Source of the DNA: Jeotgalicoccus coquinae
GTDB taxonomy: Bacteria > Bacillota > Bacilli > Staphylococcales > Salinicoccaceae
Direction of reading: 5' to 3'
Assembly (NCBI RefSeq): GCF_014207425.1
Contig: NZ_JACHFF010000001.1
Coordinates: 744,001-808,000, forward strand
Length of the DNA: 64,000 nt
The notes under the pieces were generated by a model, which saw nothing but the letters and a program-made list of their open reading frames with translations, searched no databases and was not told the origin of the DNA. The position numbers were made by a program, and so were the translations under genes. This document shows, piece after piece, positions 48,671 to 58,121 of this stretch. Position 1 is the stretch's first letter; every line of letters begins with the position of its first letter.

Positions 48671-50047
48671 TTAAAACTTAATTCTTGATGACAGGAAGTC
48701 GTGGAGTTCGTCAATTGCAATACGAGTCTGTTCCATCGTATCACGGTCTCTTACCGTTACTTTTTTATCTTCAACTGAATCGAAGTCGAATGTAATACAG
48801 TACGGTGTACCGATTTCATCCTGACGGCGGTAACGTTTACCGATTGACTGTGACTCGTCGAATTCAACGTTAAAGTCAGCTGCAAGAAGGCTGTATACTT
48901 CCATTGCCTCGCTGCTTAATTTCTTCGATAAAGGAAGAACTGCTGCTTTATACGGTGCAAGCGCAGGGTGGAAACGCAGTACTGTACGTGATTCACCTGA
49001 CTCAAGTTCTTCTTCGGCATAAGCATCTGTTAGGAATGCAAGTGTCATACGGTCAAGACCGAGTGACGGCTCAATGCAGTATGGAATATACTTTTCGTTA
49101 GTTTCAGGATCGTGATATCTGAAATCTTCTTTAGAGTGTTCCATGTGCTGTCTTAAGTCGTAGTCTGTACGGCTTGCAACACCCCAGAGTTCGCCCCAGC
49201 CAAACGGGAATTTGTACTCAATATCAGTTGTTGCATTTGAGTAGTGAGATAATTCATCTTCATCATGCTCTCTTAAACGGGTTTTTTCTTCGTTTAAGTT
49301 TAAGTCTTTCAGCCATTTAACAGCGAAGTCTTTCCAGTAGTTCTGCCATTCCATTTCAGTACCCGGCTTACAGAAAAACTCAAGTTCCATCTGATCGAAT
49401 TCACGTGTTCTGAATGTGAAGTTACCCGGTGTAATTTCGTTACGGAATGATTTACCAATCTGTCCGATACCGAATGGAAGTTTTTTACGCATTGAACGCT
49501 GCACGTTTTTGTAGTTTACAAAGATACCCTGTGCAGTTTCAGGACGCAGGAAAAGTTCGTTGGTAGAACCTTCTGTAACACCCTGGAATGTTTTGAACAT
49601 TAAGTTGAACTGACGGATATCAGTGTAGTCGTGAGCACCGCAAGTAGGGCAGTCAATGTTTTTATCGTCGATGATTTCTTTCATTGCATCAAATGATAAC
49701 CCATCTGCAACAAAAGTATCGTCTTCTTTCTGCATGACATCTTCAATCAGTTTGTCAGCACGGTGGCGTGACTTACATGATTTACAGTCGATCATCGGGT
49801 CATTGAAGTTGTTTAAGTGACCTGAAGCGTCCCAGGTTTTCGGGTTCATTAAAATTGCAGCATCCAGACCTACGTTATAAGGTGACTCCTGAATGAATTT
49901 TTTCCACCATGCAGCTTTAACGTTGTTTTTTAATTCGATACCAAGCGGACCATAGTCCCAGGTGTTTGCAAGACCGCCGTAGATTTCACTGCCGGGGAAA
50001 ACAAAACCTCTTGTTTTTGCCAGGTTAACAATTGTGTCCATGTTCAT
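48671..50047 (-). CDS. glyS: Glycine-tRNA ligase (dimeric type)
   Basis: 458-residue class II synthetase of the homodimeric (alpha2) type, as in Staphylococcus, not the two-subunit GlyQ/GlyS form. Seen: [13 protein letters not shown] (about 13), zinc cysteines CKSC (about 86) and CPTCG, motif 2 [20 protein letters not shown] (about 201-220), PSLGLDRM (motif 3 region) and the anticodon-binding domain with [24 protein letters not shown] residues. AAGGAG precedes ATG 50047. Control is by the T-box leader. Confidence 0.97.
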   Translation of the reverse strand: MNMDTIVNLAKTRGFVFPGSEIYGGLANTWDYGPLGIELKNNVKAAWWKKFIQESPYNVGLDAAILMNPKTWDASGHLNNFNDPMIDCKSCKSRHRADKLIEDVMQKEDDTFVADGLSFDAMKEIIDDKNIDCPTCGAHDYTDIRQFNLMFKTFQGVTEGSTNELFLRPETAQGIFVNYKNVQRSMRKKLPFGIGQIGKSFRNEITPGNFTFRTREFDQMELEFFCKPGTEMEWQNYWKDFAVKWLKDLNLNEEKTRLREHDEDELSHYSNATTDIEYKFPFGWGELWGVASRTDYDLRQHMEHSKEDFRYHDPETNEKYIPYCIEPSLGLDRMTLAFLTDAYAEEELESGESRTVLRFHPALAPYKAAVLPLSKKLSSEAMEVYSLLAADFNVEFDESQSIGKRYRRQDEIGTPYCITFDFDSVEDKKVTVRDRDTMEQTRIAIDELHDFLSSRIKF

Positions 50048-50084
50048 AGTTAATGCAGCTCCTTTTAATTTTTAATTTATATAT

Positions 50085-50251
50085 AAAAAATCCCCGGACA
50101 GCATTAAAAATGCTATCCAGGGACGAGCGTAGCCCGCGGTTCCACCCAATTTAGTAAGAAAACTCGCTTTTATATATAAAATTAATTGTATTTGTAAGTT
50201 TTATGCCATTTTCGTTGCCGGGCTCACACCATTTCCGACTCGCTTACCGTC
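50085..50251 (-). promoter_or_regulatory. T-box leader (tRNA-Gly) upstream of glyS
   Basis: Read on the minus strand, stem I closes with GTAAG/CTTAC. The likely specifier is GGC (complement of 50205-50207), a glycine codon. The T-box core GGGTGGAACCGCGG is at 50147-50134 and the terminator (TCCCTGGATAGCATT/AATGCTGTCCGGGGA plus T run) at 50123-50085. The TGGA bulge fits a tRNA with UCCA end, as expected for tRNA-Gly. Confidence 0.93.
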
Positions 50252-50280
50252 ATTATATAATTAGAGAAGGATGAATGCAA
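50252..50280 (-). promoter_or_regulatory. glyS promoter
   Basis: On the minus strand TTGCAT (50280-50275), a 17-base spacer and TATAAT (50257-50252), directly before the T-box. Confidence 0.85.
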
Positions 50281-50342
50281 GTACGATGATATTTCTTTAT
50301 CTCTGTAAATATTATATAATAAAAAGTGTTGGGAGTGAGAAC

Positions 50343-50960
50343 GTGGAACTGAACGAACGCCAAGAAAAAATTCTAAGCATAGTAAAACAGCACGGGCCGA
50401 TCACCGGCAGTAAAATCGCTGCACAGCTGTCATTATCCCGTGCAACGTTACGTCCGGATCTGGCTATATTGACGATGTCCGGCTTTTTGGATGCAAGACC
50501 CCGTGTCGGTTATTTTTATACGGGTAAAGAAACAAATGATGTCATTGCACTTAAAGTAAACAACATATTAGTGCGGGATGTACAGAGTCTGCCGATTTTA
50601 ATTACGGCGGATACGAGTATTTATGATGCAATTGTCAAGATGTTCCTGGAAGATGTGGGCACGCTGTACGTCATTGATGATGAACAGTCACTCACCGGTG
50701 TTATCTCCAGAAAAGATCTGTTAAAAGGAACGATGAGCTTCAAAGATACAGAAAACACACCGGTCAGTACAGTAATGACCCGGAGACCCAACATTACGAT
50801 GTGCTATCCGGATGATCTTCTTCTGTATGTTGCGAAACAGATTATCGACAGACAGATTGATTCTCTGCCGGTTGTTATTGAGAAGAATGGTAAAATCGAA
50901 GTTACAGGCAGAATTACCAAAACCAATATTACAAAAGTATTTGTAAACTTAATGGAGTGA
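50343..50960 (+). CDS. ccpN: CcpN family transcriptional regulator (HTH plus CBS pair)
   Basis: 205-residue repressor with an N-terminal helix-turn-helix ([20 protein letters not shown], about 19-38) and two CBS domains (about 75-200; [19 protein letters not shown]). B. subtilis CcpN represses gluconeogenic genes (gapB, pckA) under glycolytic conditions. The start is GTG 50343 behind GGGAGTG; the longer frame back to 50271 runs through the promoter region. It is paired with ppsR, as in B. subtilis (yqzB-yqfL). Confidence 0.93.
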   Translation: MELNERQEKILSIVKQHGPITGSKIAAQLSLSRATLRPDLAILTMSGFLDARPRVGYFYTGKETNDVIALKVNNILVRDVQSLPILITADTSIYDAIVKMFLEDVGTLYVIDDEQSLTGVISRKDLLKGTMSFKDTENTPVSTVMTRRPNITMCYPDDLLLYVAKQIIDRQIDSLPVVIEKNGKIEVTGRITKTNITKVFVNLME

Positions 50961-50968
50961 AGAATTTA

Positions 50969-51793
50969 ATGTCGAATTTTAAAATAATCGTTGCATCAGA
51001 CTCAGTCGGAGAAACAGGCGAACTCGTAACGAAAGCCTGTCTGTCACAATTTAAAATCGACTCGCCGGATAACGTGATTGACCGCTATCCATATGTGGAC
51101 AACCAGGATGACGTTGACGATGTTATCGATTTAGCTAAAAGTAAAAACGCACTGGTAGTATATACGTTAATCACACCGTCCCTCAGAAAATACATGGCTG
51201 TTGAACTGGAAAAAGAAGATATCTCTTTCATTGACGTGATGGGACCGCTGATGGACGAAATTTCAAAAGCAACCGGACTCGAGCCGTATAACGAGCCGGG
51301 CAGGGTGCACCGTCTTGATGAAGATTACTTTAAGAAGATCGAAGCGATAGAGTTTGCTGTTAAATACGACGACGGCAAAGATACAAGCGGTCTTGATAAA
51401 GCTGATATCGTACTTCTCGGTGTTTCAAGAACGTCGAAAACACCATTATCCCAGTTTTTAGCACTGAAAAAATACAAAGTAATGAACGTACCGCTGGTAC
51501 CGGAAGTAAAGCCGCCGGCTGAACTGTTCGACGTCGACCCCGAAAAATGTGTCGCCCTCAGAATTAACCCGGACACTTTATATAAAATTCGTAAAGAACG
51601 CTTAAGCCAGCTCGGCTTAAAAGATACTGCGATGTATGCCAACAGTACGCGCATCGAAGATGAACTGACTTACTTCGATGAGATTATCGGCAAAATAGGC
51701 TGTCCGATTATAGACGTATCGGATAAGGCAATCGAAGAAACAGCGAATGCCATTATGAAATACGTGGACAGCGAGAGTAATATTAGAGGGTGA
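50969..51793 (+). CDS. ppsR: Pyruvate,phosphate dikinase regulatory protein (DUF299 kinase/pyrophosphorylase)
   Basis: 274-residue bifunctional regulator (YqfL family) that phosphorylates and dephosphorylates PPDK or PEP synthase. [13 protein letters not shown] (about 6-18) and the P-loop-like [13 protein letters not shown] (about 149-161) are diagnostic, with [10 protein letters not shown] following. ATG 50969 has GGAG 11 bases upstream at the ccpN end. It is next to ccpN, which also controls gluconeogenesis. Confidence 0.93.
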   Translation: MSNFKIIVASDSVGETGELVTKACLSQFKIDSPDNVIDRYPYVDNQDDVDDVIDLAKSKNALVVYTLITPSLRKYMAVELEKEDISFIDVMGPLMDEISKATGLEPYNEPGRVHRLDEDYFKKIEAIEFAVKYDDGKDTSGLDKADIVLLGVSRTSKTPLSQFLALKKYKVMNVPLVPEVKPPAELFDVDPEKCVALRINPDTLYKIRKERLSQLGLKDTAMYANSTRIEDELTYFDEIIGKIGCPIIDVSDKAIEETANAIMKYVDSESNIRG

Positions 51794-51797
51794 TTAT

Positions 51798-53549
51798 TTG
51801 AGAATACCCGAGGAAACCATAGCTAAAATAAAAGACGAGACCGACATTACCGAGCTGGTGGCAAGTTATATTAAACTTGAACGGCGAGGACGGAACTATG
51901 TTGGTCTCTGTCCGTTTCACGATGAAAAAACGCCGTCCTTTTCAGTCAGCCCGGAAAAACAGATTGCACACTGTTTCGGCTGTAAAAAGGGCGGCAACGT
52001 ATTCCAGTTCCTTATGGAAATTGAGAGTATGTCATTTGCTGAAGCGGCTGCCAAACTCGGAGAACCGCTGAATATAAAAATAGATACGGAAACGAGCGAT
52101 ATTGCAGAGAGCGATATGACGTTCATCCGTATGCACGAATATATGACAGGACTGTATCATCAGCTTCTCGTCAACACAAACGAAGGTGAAAAGGCGCTTC
52201 AGTACTTGCTGGACCGGGGATTCCCGATGGATCTTATCCGTTCGGAACAAATCGGTTATGCACCGGAAATGTCTAAGTTTGCGACCAATGCACTGCTTGA
52301 GCAGAAGTATAATGAAGAGACTGCTTATCAGGCAGGGCTTGTTTCACGTAATGAAGAAAACTTCTCATATTACGACCGTTTCGTCGGACGTATTATGATT
52401 CCCATTAAAAATCATCAGGGTCACCTGGTCGGTTATACCGCAAGAAGTATTGACGGCAGTGAACCGAAATATTTAAACACTCCGGAAACCGAAATTTTCA
52501 AAAAACGCGAACTGTTTTTCAACCTTCACGATGCAAGAAAGCATATCAGAAAACTTGATAACATTATTTTAATGGAAGGACATCTCGATGTTCTGAAAGT
52601 TAAAACGACGAACGTAAAACATATCGTCGCAACGATGGGGACAGAGCTCAGCCAGGAGAACTTAAACCTGCTGGAACGCCTGTCTTCAAACGTCACGATT
52701 ATGTTCGACGGCGACTCCGCCGGACGCAATGCCACGCTGAAAGTCGGCGACACGCTCTTAAAACGCGGTCTGAATGTTTACGTACAGAAGGTTCCGGACA
52801 AGATGGACCCGGACGAATATATCGAAACTTTCGGCGCTGTAAAGTTTGAACAGTTTATCGCTGATGAACAGCAGCATTATCTGCACTTTAAAGCGGAAGT
52901 GCTGCGTCATGAAGCAAAAGAAAACGATATGAAGTTAACGCAGCATTTAAATACACTGGCAAGTGACCTTCAGTTTGTCAGAGATCATTTAACAGCTGAA
53001 CGTCTTGTCGTTACTATCAGTTCAATTTTCGGTGTCGATAAGCAGGCATTATCGGGTATTATTCCCGAGCCTGTCAGACGGCAGCCGGAATATGCAGTAC
53101 CGGAACCTATCAGACAGCAGCTGTCGCTCCGTCAGAAAAAAGAACGCTATTTAACAAAGCTGATGATGGCAAACCGCGACTACCTGCTGGAGTACAAGGA
53201 TACGCTCGATGATAATGTCTTAACTTACCGTCCTTATTATGATATAATGAGAGGACTTTGTGCTTATTTTGAGGCGCATGAAGAATTCGATATTTCTATG
53301 GCTCTTAATTATCTTGATCCTGCACTGACGGACACGCTGATAGAACTCGACGGAATGTCGATTCATGAAGATGTCTCACATAGTGAAATAAATGATTATC
53401 TAGAAGATTTAAGTGGTATAAGAAATAGTGAATACGAAAAACAGGAATTATACCGCAGATTGGAAATTGCGGAACGGGAAAATGATATGGAACTGCAGAT
53501 TAAGCTGACCCAGCAACTGATTGAGCTTAACCGGATACACAAAATGTAG
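51798..53549 (+). CDS. dnaG: DNA primase DnaG
   Basis: 583-residue primase. The N-terminal zinc ribbon is CPFHDEKTPSF with CFGC (about 39-63). The RNA polymerase/TOPRIM core has ILMEGHLDVLK (about 257) and FDGDSAGRNA (about 299). A C-terminal helicase-interaction helical region follows. The start is TTG 51798 behind GAGGGTGA, 4 bases after ppsR. It forms the classic dnaG-sigA macromolecular-synthesis pair, here fed by ccpN-ppsR. Confidence 0.95.
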   Translation: MRIPEETIAKIKDETDITELVASYIKLERRGRNYVGLCPFHDEKTPSFSVSPEKQIAHCFGCKKGGNVFQFLMEIESMSFAEAAAKLGEPLNIKIDTETSDIAESDMTFIRMHEYMTGLYHQLLVNTNEGEKALQYLLDRGFPMDLIRSEQIGYAPEMSKFATNALLEQKYNEETAYQAGLVSRNEENFSYYDRFVGRIMIPIKNHQGHLVGYTARSIDGSEPKYLNTPETEIFKKRELFFNLHDARKHIRKLDNIILMEGHLDVLKVKTTNVKHIVATMGTELSQENLNLLERLSSNVTIMFDGDSAGRNATLKVGDTLLKRGLNVYVQKVPDKMDPDEYIETFGAVKFEQFIADEQQHYLHFKAEVLRHEAKENDMKLTQHLNTLASDLQFVRDHLTAERLVVTISSIFGVDKQALSGIIPEPVRRQPEYAVPEPIRQQLSLRQKKERYLTKLMMANRDYLLEYKDTLDDNVLTYRPYYDIMRGLCAYFEAHEEFDISMALNYLDPALTDTLIELDGMSIHEDVSHSEINDYLEDLSGIRNSEYEKQELYRRLEIAERENDMELQIKLTQQLIELNRIHKM

Positions 53550-53575
53550 TTTTTTGATAACTTAGGAGGCACAGT

Positions 53576-54682
53576 ATGGCGAAGAAAAAAGCAATTACAG
53601 CTGAAACGAAAGAAATTGATTTCACAACTGTCGAACAGGCAAAAGCATTCCTGCTGGAAAAAGGGAAAAAAGACGGACAGCTGTCCCATGAAGAAGTTGC
53701 AGACAAACTTGCAAACTTCGAGCTGGATTCAGATGCTATGGATGAATTTTTCGAAGAGTTAAACGAAAATGAAATTCAGATGATTAATGAGAAAAACGCA
53801 GCTGATACAGATGAAAAACTCGATCTTTCTGATATGAGTGCTCCTCCGGGCGTTAAAATTAACGACCCTGTGCGTATGTATCTTAAAGAAATCGGGCGCG
53901 TGGATTTACTGACTGCTGCTGAAGAAGTGGAACTGGCAAAACGTATCGAGCAGGGTGACGATATCGCCAGAAGCCGTCTTGCTGAAGCGAACCTCCGTCT
54001 TGTAGTAAGTATTGCAAAACGCTATGTCGGACGCGGTATGCTCTTCCTCGATTTAATTCAGGAAGGTAACATGGGTCTGATTAAAGCAGTAGAAAAATTT
54101 GACTTCACAAAAGGATTTAAATTCTCGACTTACGCAACGTGGTGGATCCGTCAGGCAATTACACGTGCTATTGCGGACCAGGCAAGAACAATCCGTATTC
54201 CTGTGCACATGGTCGAAACGATTAACAAATTAATCCGTATTCAGCGTCAGCTGCTTCAGGATTTAGGCCGTGAACCGACACCGGAAGAAATCGGTGAAGA
54301 AATGGACCTGCCTGCTGAAAAAGTACGTGAAATTCTTAAAATCGCACAGGAACCGGTATCTCTTGAAACACCAATCGGTGAAGAAGACGACAGCCATCTT
54401 GGTGACTTTATCGAAGACCAGGATGCACAGAGTCCGTCAGATCACGCAGCATATGAGCTGTTAAAAGAACAGCTTGAAGATGTGCTCGACACATTAACTG
54501 ATCGTGAAGAAAATGTACTCCGTCTCCGTTTCGGTCTTGATGACGGCCGTACGCGTACACTTGAAGAAGTAGGTAAAGTGTTCGGTGTGACACGCGAACG
54601 TATCAGACAGATTGAAGCGAAAGCACTTCGCAAGCTCAGACACCCTTCAAGAAGCAAGAAATTAAAAGACTTTATGGATTAA
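53576..54682 (+). CDS. sigA: RNA polymerase primary sigma factor SigA
   Basis: 368-residue housekeeping sigma-70. Region 1.1 is in the N terminus. Region 1.2 starts at [16 protein letters not shown] (about 97), and regions 2.1-2.4 include [19 protein letters not shown] and [17 protein letters not shown] (about 182-198). Region 4.2 is [29 protein letters not shown]-like at the C terminus (about 328-356). AGGAGGC precedes ATG 53576. Confidence 0.98.
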   Translation: MAKKKAITAETKEIDFTTVEQAKAFLLEKGKKDGQLSHEEVADKLANFELDSDAMDEFFEELNENEIQMINEKNAADTDEKLDLSDMSAPPGVKINDPVRMYLKEIGRVDLLTAAEEVELAKRIEQGDDIARSRLAEANLRLVVSIAKRYVGRGMLFLDLIQEGNMGLIKAVEKFDFTKGFKFSTYATWWIRQAITRAIADQARTIRIPVHMVETINKLIRIQRQLLQDLGREPTPEEIGEEMDLPAEKVREILKIAQEPVSLETPIGEEDDSHLGDFIEDQDAQSPSDHAAYELLKEQLEDVLDTLTDREENVLRLRFGLDDGRTRTLEEVGKVFGVTRERIRQIEAKALRKLRHPSRSKKLKDFMD

Positions 54683-54708
54683 GAGTGTAATATTTTCTCA
54701 AAATTGTT

Positions 54709-54742
54709 TTGACTTTGACACAATTTAAGATACAATTATATA
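54709..54742 (+). promoter_or_regulatory. cccA promoter (two overlapping options)
   Basis: TTGACT (54709-54714), 16 bases, TACAAT (54731-54736); or TTGACA (54715-54720), 16 bases, TATATA (54737-54742). Confidence 0.65.
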
Positions 54743-54778
54743 TGAGATAACATGAATAACAGAAGAGGGGGTAACATA

Positions 54779-55159
54779 ATGAATAAAAATCCTATAATTC
54801 CATTCTTACTGATTATTTTCTTAGGAATCGGACTTGTGTTCTTACTTTCTGGTTTAGGCGCAACTGACGACGGTGAAGAAGATGTGGCAACTGAAGAAGG
54901 TACTGAGGAATCAGGCGGCGGCGAAGAAGCTTCAAGCGGCGACGTTGATGCTGAAGGAATCGCTCGCGATAACTGTGCTTCATGTCACGGACAAGACTTC
55001 AGCGGCGGAATGGGTCCTGCATTAGCTGGAACTAGTCTTGATGAAGAAGGTTTCACGACAATCGTACGTGACGGGCAAGGTTCAATGCCGGCATTCTCAG
55101 CAGATCAGATTGCTGATGAAGAACTTACAGCTTTATACCAGTTTTTCTCTGAACAATAA
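54779..55159 (+). CDS. cccA: Membrane-anchored cytochrome c (CccA/c-550 type)
   Basis: 126-residue cytochrome with one N-terminal transmembrane anchor (about residues 6-27), an acidic Gly/Glu-rich linker, and a heme domain. Heme attachment is CASCH (about 66-70), and the axial methionine is in GQGSMPAFSA (about 101). It would carry electrons to a cytochrome c oxidase outside the membrane. ATG 54779 has GAGGGGG upstream; the ATG at 54752 precedes this site. Located between sigA and trmK as in B. subtilis; absent from S. aureus at this locus. Confidence 0.93.
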   Translation: MNKNPIIPFLLIIFLGIGLVFLLSGLGATDDGEEDVATEEGTEESGGGEEASSGDVDAEGIARDNCASCHGQDFSGGMGPALAGTSLDEEGFTTIVRDGQGSMPAFSADQIADEELTALYQFFSEQ

Positions 55160-55168
55160 TTTTTATAA

Positions 55169-55200
55169 AAAAGACTCTCAATGCTGGGAGTCTTTTTTTT
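55169..55200 (+). terminator. cccA terminator
   Basis: AAGACTC pairs with GAGTCTT with a run of eight T after it. trmK starts 18 bases later, so it may have its own promoter or rely on read-through. Confidence 0.9.
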
Positions 55201-55217
55201 AATACAGGAGTGAGGAA

Positions 55218-55910
55218 ATGTTAAATCAAAGGCTTAAGAAAGTTTCAGAATTTATTATTGGAGACGCACTTGTGGATATCGGTTCCGACCACGCATATTT
55301 ACCGATTTATGCTGTTGATAACAAGATTATTAAAAAAGCAATATGCGGTGAAATAGCGAGAGGACCTTACGACTCTTCAGTTAAAAACGTACAGCAGAAT
55401 AAATTATCCGAGGTCATTAAAATCAGACTAGGTGACGGCTTATCCGTGCTTCGCAGTATGGATGAAGTCGATACAATTACAATTTGCGGAATGGGCGGGC
55501 CGCTGATCGCTGAAATAATCGAGGAAGGCATGCAGTTTGTACACGGCAAGCCGCGTTTTATTACTCAGGCGAATACTTACCCTTATCCAATCCGTAAAAT
55601 AATGGCTGAACACGGTTATAAAATTACAGAAGAACTGCAGTTAAGAGACGGTCCTTATTTCTATGATATTTTAGTTTTTGATCCTTCGGATGAACCTGTT
55701 GAATACAGTGAAGCCGAATTGCGTTTCGGACCTGTTAATATTGAAAAGAGAGAACCGGTGTTTATCGGACAGCTCGAACGTGAAAAGAGTCATATAGAAA
55801 AAATATTAAATGGTATCAACGATAGAGAGAAGAATATAGATAAAGTTAACAGACTTGAATCTAATCTTAAATATGTCGATGAGGTGCTGGAGAATGTTAA
55901 AGATAAGTAA
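55218..55910 (+). CDS. trmK: tRNA m1A22 methyltransferase TrmK
   Basis: 230-residue SAM methyltransferase modifying adenine 22 of tRNA. The SAM motif is LVDIGSDHAYLPIY (about 18-31), GEIARGPYDSSVKN and TICGMGGPLIAEII (about 91-104) follow, and a C-terminal coiled coil ends the protein. GGAGTGAGG precedes ATG 55218. It overlaps the Nif3-like gene by 17 bases. Confidence 0.94.
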   Translation: MLNQRLKKVSEFIIGDALVDIGSDHAYLPIYAVDNKIIKKAICGEIARGPYDSSVKNVQQNKLSEVIKIRLGDGLSVLRSMDEVDTITICGMGGPLIAEIIEEGMQFVHGKPRFITQANTYPYPIRKIMAEHGYKITEELQLRDGPYFYDILVFDPSDEPVEYSEAELRFGPVNIEKREPVFIGQLEREKSHIEKILNGINDREKNIDKVNRLESNLKYVDEVLENVKDK

Positions 55911-56973
55911 TCTCTTAAAACAGCTGAACGGAATTGCCCCGTTCCCCGACAGTGAAAAATGGGATAATACGGGCCTGCTGGTCGGTAACGAAGAAGATGA
56001 TGTGACAGGTATCATTACCGCTCTCGACTGCAGTGAAGCTACTGTAGATGAGGCTGTAATGAAAAATGCCAACGTTATTATCAGTCATCATCCGTTAATC
56101 TTCCCGGATATTTCAAGAGTAGTGAATTCAGGTCCGGGTGCAGTGATTCGCAAACTGATTAAGAATGATATTAATCTTATTGCAATGCATACGAACCTGG
56201 ATCATCAAAAAGACGGTGTCAGCCATATGATAGCAAAAGCGCTCGGCTACCCTGAAACTGAAATTCTGCTGCCGCAAAAAGGGAACTTCAAAAAACTCAG
56301 AGTTAATATTAACACTGGGGATAAAGAGAAGTTTAAAGAACAGCTGCTGAAAAATGCACCGGTAGGTGACATGGGAGATTATACAGAAGTCAGTTATGAG
56401 TATGAGGTGCACGGTCAATTTAAACCTGAAGCTGCGGCAAATCCGACTATCGGTGAATCAGGGAAGCTTGAACATGTGGATGAATATGTAATTGAATGTA
56501 TTTTTGACGGCAGAGATCAAAGTGCTGTTATCGATGCAGTTAAAACGTATCATCCTTATGAAGAACCTGCATATGATATTTACAGCCTGGACCGAAAAGC
56601 CGACACTGGACTCGGTGTAACTTTTGAATACGGAGATACACTGGATTCGCTGGTTAAGCTGATTGAGAATAGAACAGGGCTTAAAACGGTTAATGTTGTC
56701 AGGGCAGATGATCGTCTGATTCAGAAAGCGGCGATTATCGGCGGTTCAGGAATGAGCTATGCCGGTGATGTGTTTAAAAGCGGTGCCGATGTGCTGATTA
56801 CAGGCGATGTAAAATATCATGAAGCATATGATGCCAAACAGGCCGGACAGAACATTATCGATGCCGGACATTACCTGGAAGTATTAATGACAGAAGGTCT
56901 TGCTGAGCTGATAGAAGATCAGATTGACGTTCCGGTCAGCGCTTCTAAAGTTTCAACAAACCCATTTGAATAA
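55894..56973 (+). CDS. Nif3-like dinuclear metal centre protein
   Basis: 359-residue NIF3/YqfO (DUF34) family protein, often mis-called GTP cyclohydrolase I type 2; its activity is unproven. The metal ligands are in ISHHPLIF (about 62-69), HTNLDHQKDG (about 100-109) and GDVKYHEAYDA near the C terminus. Residues about 130-235 form the inserted CutA-like domain present in Bacillus and Staphylococcus members. ATG 55894 is placed by GAGGTG at 55881-55886 within trmK. The trmK-nif3 pair is conserved. Confidence 0.92.
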   Translation: MLKISNLLKQLNGIAPFPDSEKWDNTGLLVGNEEDDVTGIITALDCSEATVDEAVMKNANVIISHHPLIFPDISRVVNSGPGAVIRKLIKNDINLIAMHTNLDHQKDGVSHMIAKALGYPETEILLPQKGNFKKLRVNINTGDKEKFKEQLLKNAPVGDMGDYTEVSYEYEVHGQFKPEAAANPTIGESGKLEHVDEYVIECIFDGRDQSAVIDAVKTYHPYEEPAYDIYSLDRKADTGLGVTFEYGDTLDSLVKLIENRTGLKTVNVVRADDRLIQKAAIIGGSGMSYAGDVFKSGADVLITGDVKYHEAYDAKQAGQNIIDAGHYLEVLMTEGLAELIEDQIDVPVSASKVSTNPFE

Positions 56974-56975
56974 AT

Positions 56976-57018
56976 AAAAATACTGCGGAATCTGAAATTA
57001 GATTCCGCAGTATTTTTT
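56976..57018. terminator. Bidirectional terminator between the Nif3-like gene and ispH
   Basis: AAATACTGCGGAATCT pairs with AGATTCCGCAGTATTT (16 bp); an A run on the left and a T run on the right serve both convergent genes. Confidence 0.93.
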
Positions 57019-57980
57019 TATTCCATAACCTTAACTGGTGCAGGGTTTTTAATTTTCGGTAAGATTTTAGCCATCGGTACAGAAGATTTTGGTGCTTCCT
57101 GCTGTTCAATGTTGTAGTTCTTAATATACGTAATAACTTCCTTAACGATCGGTGTCGGAGTAGAAGCACCTGCAGTAACTGCAACTTTTTCAACGCCTTC
57201 AAGCCATTCGTTCTTCAGTTCGTTTAATGAACTGATACGGTAAGCATTCGTATGGGCAATTTCTTTGGAAACCTGTGTCAGACGGTTTGAGTTATTACTC
57301 TTAGGGTCTCCGACAACGATTAACAGATCAGCTTCGCCTGCCTGTTCAGCAACTGCCTCCTGTCTGACCTGAGTCGCAAGACAGATTTCCTTGTGCACTT
57401 CGATGTGCGGGAACTGAACTTTAAGTTCTTCCATAATATGGCTGACATCCCACTGGCTCATCGTTGTCTGGTTTGTAACGATAAGTTTTTTATCAGCAAG
57501 ATAGCCCGGAAGTTCTGCAACATCTTCAAGTGTTTCAATTAAGTGAACGTGATCCGGTGCAACTCCGATAGCGCCTTCCGGTTCAGGATGCTCTTTTTTA
57601 CCGATGTAAATAACATCGTAGTCATCCGCAGTTTTTTCTCTGATCAGATCGTGTGTAAATTCCACGTCAGGACAAGTTGCATCGATGCAGACAAGTCCTT
57701 TTTCCTTAGCACGTGCTTTAACCTGCGGTGAAACACCGTGGGCAGTAAAGATTACCGTACCGCTTTCAATCTGTTCGAGGATTTCAAGACGGTTAGGACC
57801 GTCCAATGTGATGATGCCCTCTTCTTCAAACGCATCTGTCACGTGTTTATTGTGTACAATCATACCTAAAATATATATAGGACGCGGCAGTGACTGGTCT
57901 AATGAAGCATTGCGCGCAATGACCATTGCATCGACAACACCGTAGCAGTAACCGCGCGGTGAGATTTTAATAATATCCAT
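57018..57980 (-). CDS. ispH: 4-hydroxy-3-methylbut-2-enyl diphosphate reductase (MEP pathway)
   Basis: 320-residue iron-sulfur enzyme for the last MEP step, giving IPP and DMAPP. The cluster cysteines are in [10 protein letters not shown] (about 12), [10 protein letters not shown] (about 100) and [12 protein letters not shown] (about 197). [11 protein letters not shown] and [11 protein letters not shown] are the substrate-binding motifs. AAGGAGGAG precedes ATG 57980. S. aureus uses the mevalonate route and lacks this gene here; Bacillus has it in the same position. Confidence 0.95.
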   Translation of the reverse strand: MDIIKISPRGYCYGVVDAMVIARNASLDQSLPRPIYILGMIVHNKHVTDAFEEEGIITLDGPNRLEILEQIESGTVIFTAHGVSPQVKARAKEKGLVCIDATCPDVEFTHDLIREKTADDYDVIYIGKKEHPEPEGAIGVAPDHVHLIETLEDVAELPGYLADKKLIVTNQTTMSQWDVSHIMEELKVQFPHIEVHKEICLATQVRQEAVAEQAGEADLLIVVGDPKSNNSNRLTQVSKEIAHTNAYRISSLNELKNEWLEGVEKVAVTAGASTPTPIVKEVITYIKNYNIEQQEAPKSSVPMAKILPKIKNPAPVKVME

Positions 57981-58121
57981 AAGTAGAACTCCTCCTTACA
58001 TTTGATTATACTTAATTTTACGGGATATTCAAATCATCCAAATGGCTGAACGATTATTATAGCGTAAATATGCATTTTTAGTTATAATTGATAAGGAGTT
58101 TGAAAGGGACAGGTGACATAT

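Noticed and set aside
50271-50342. Longer CcpN start
   Set aside because: The extra 24 residues overlap the glyS promoter and leader region, and GTG 50343 has a proper ribosome-binding site.
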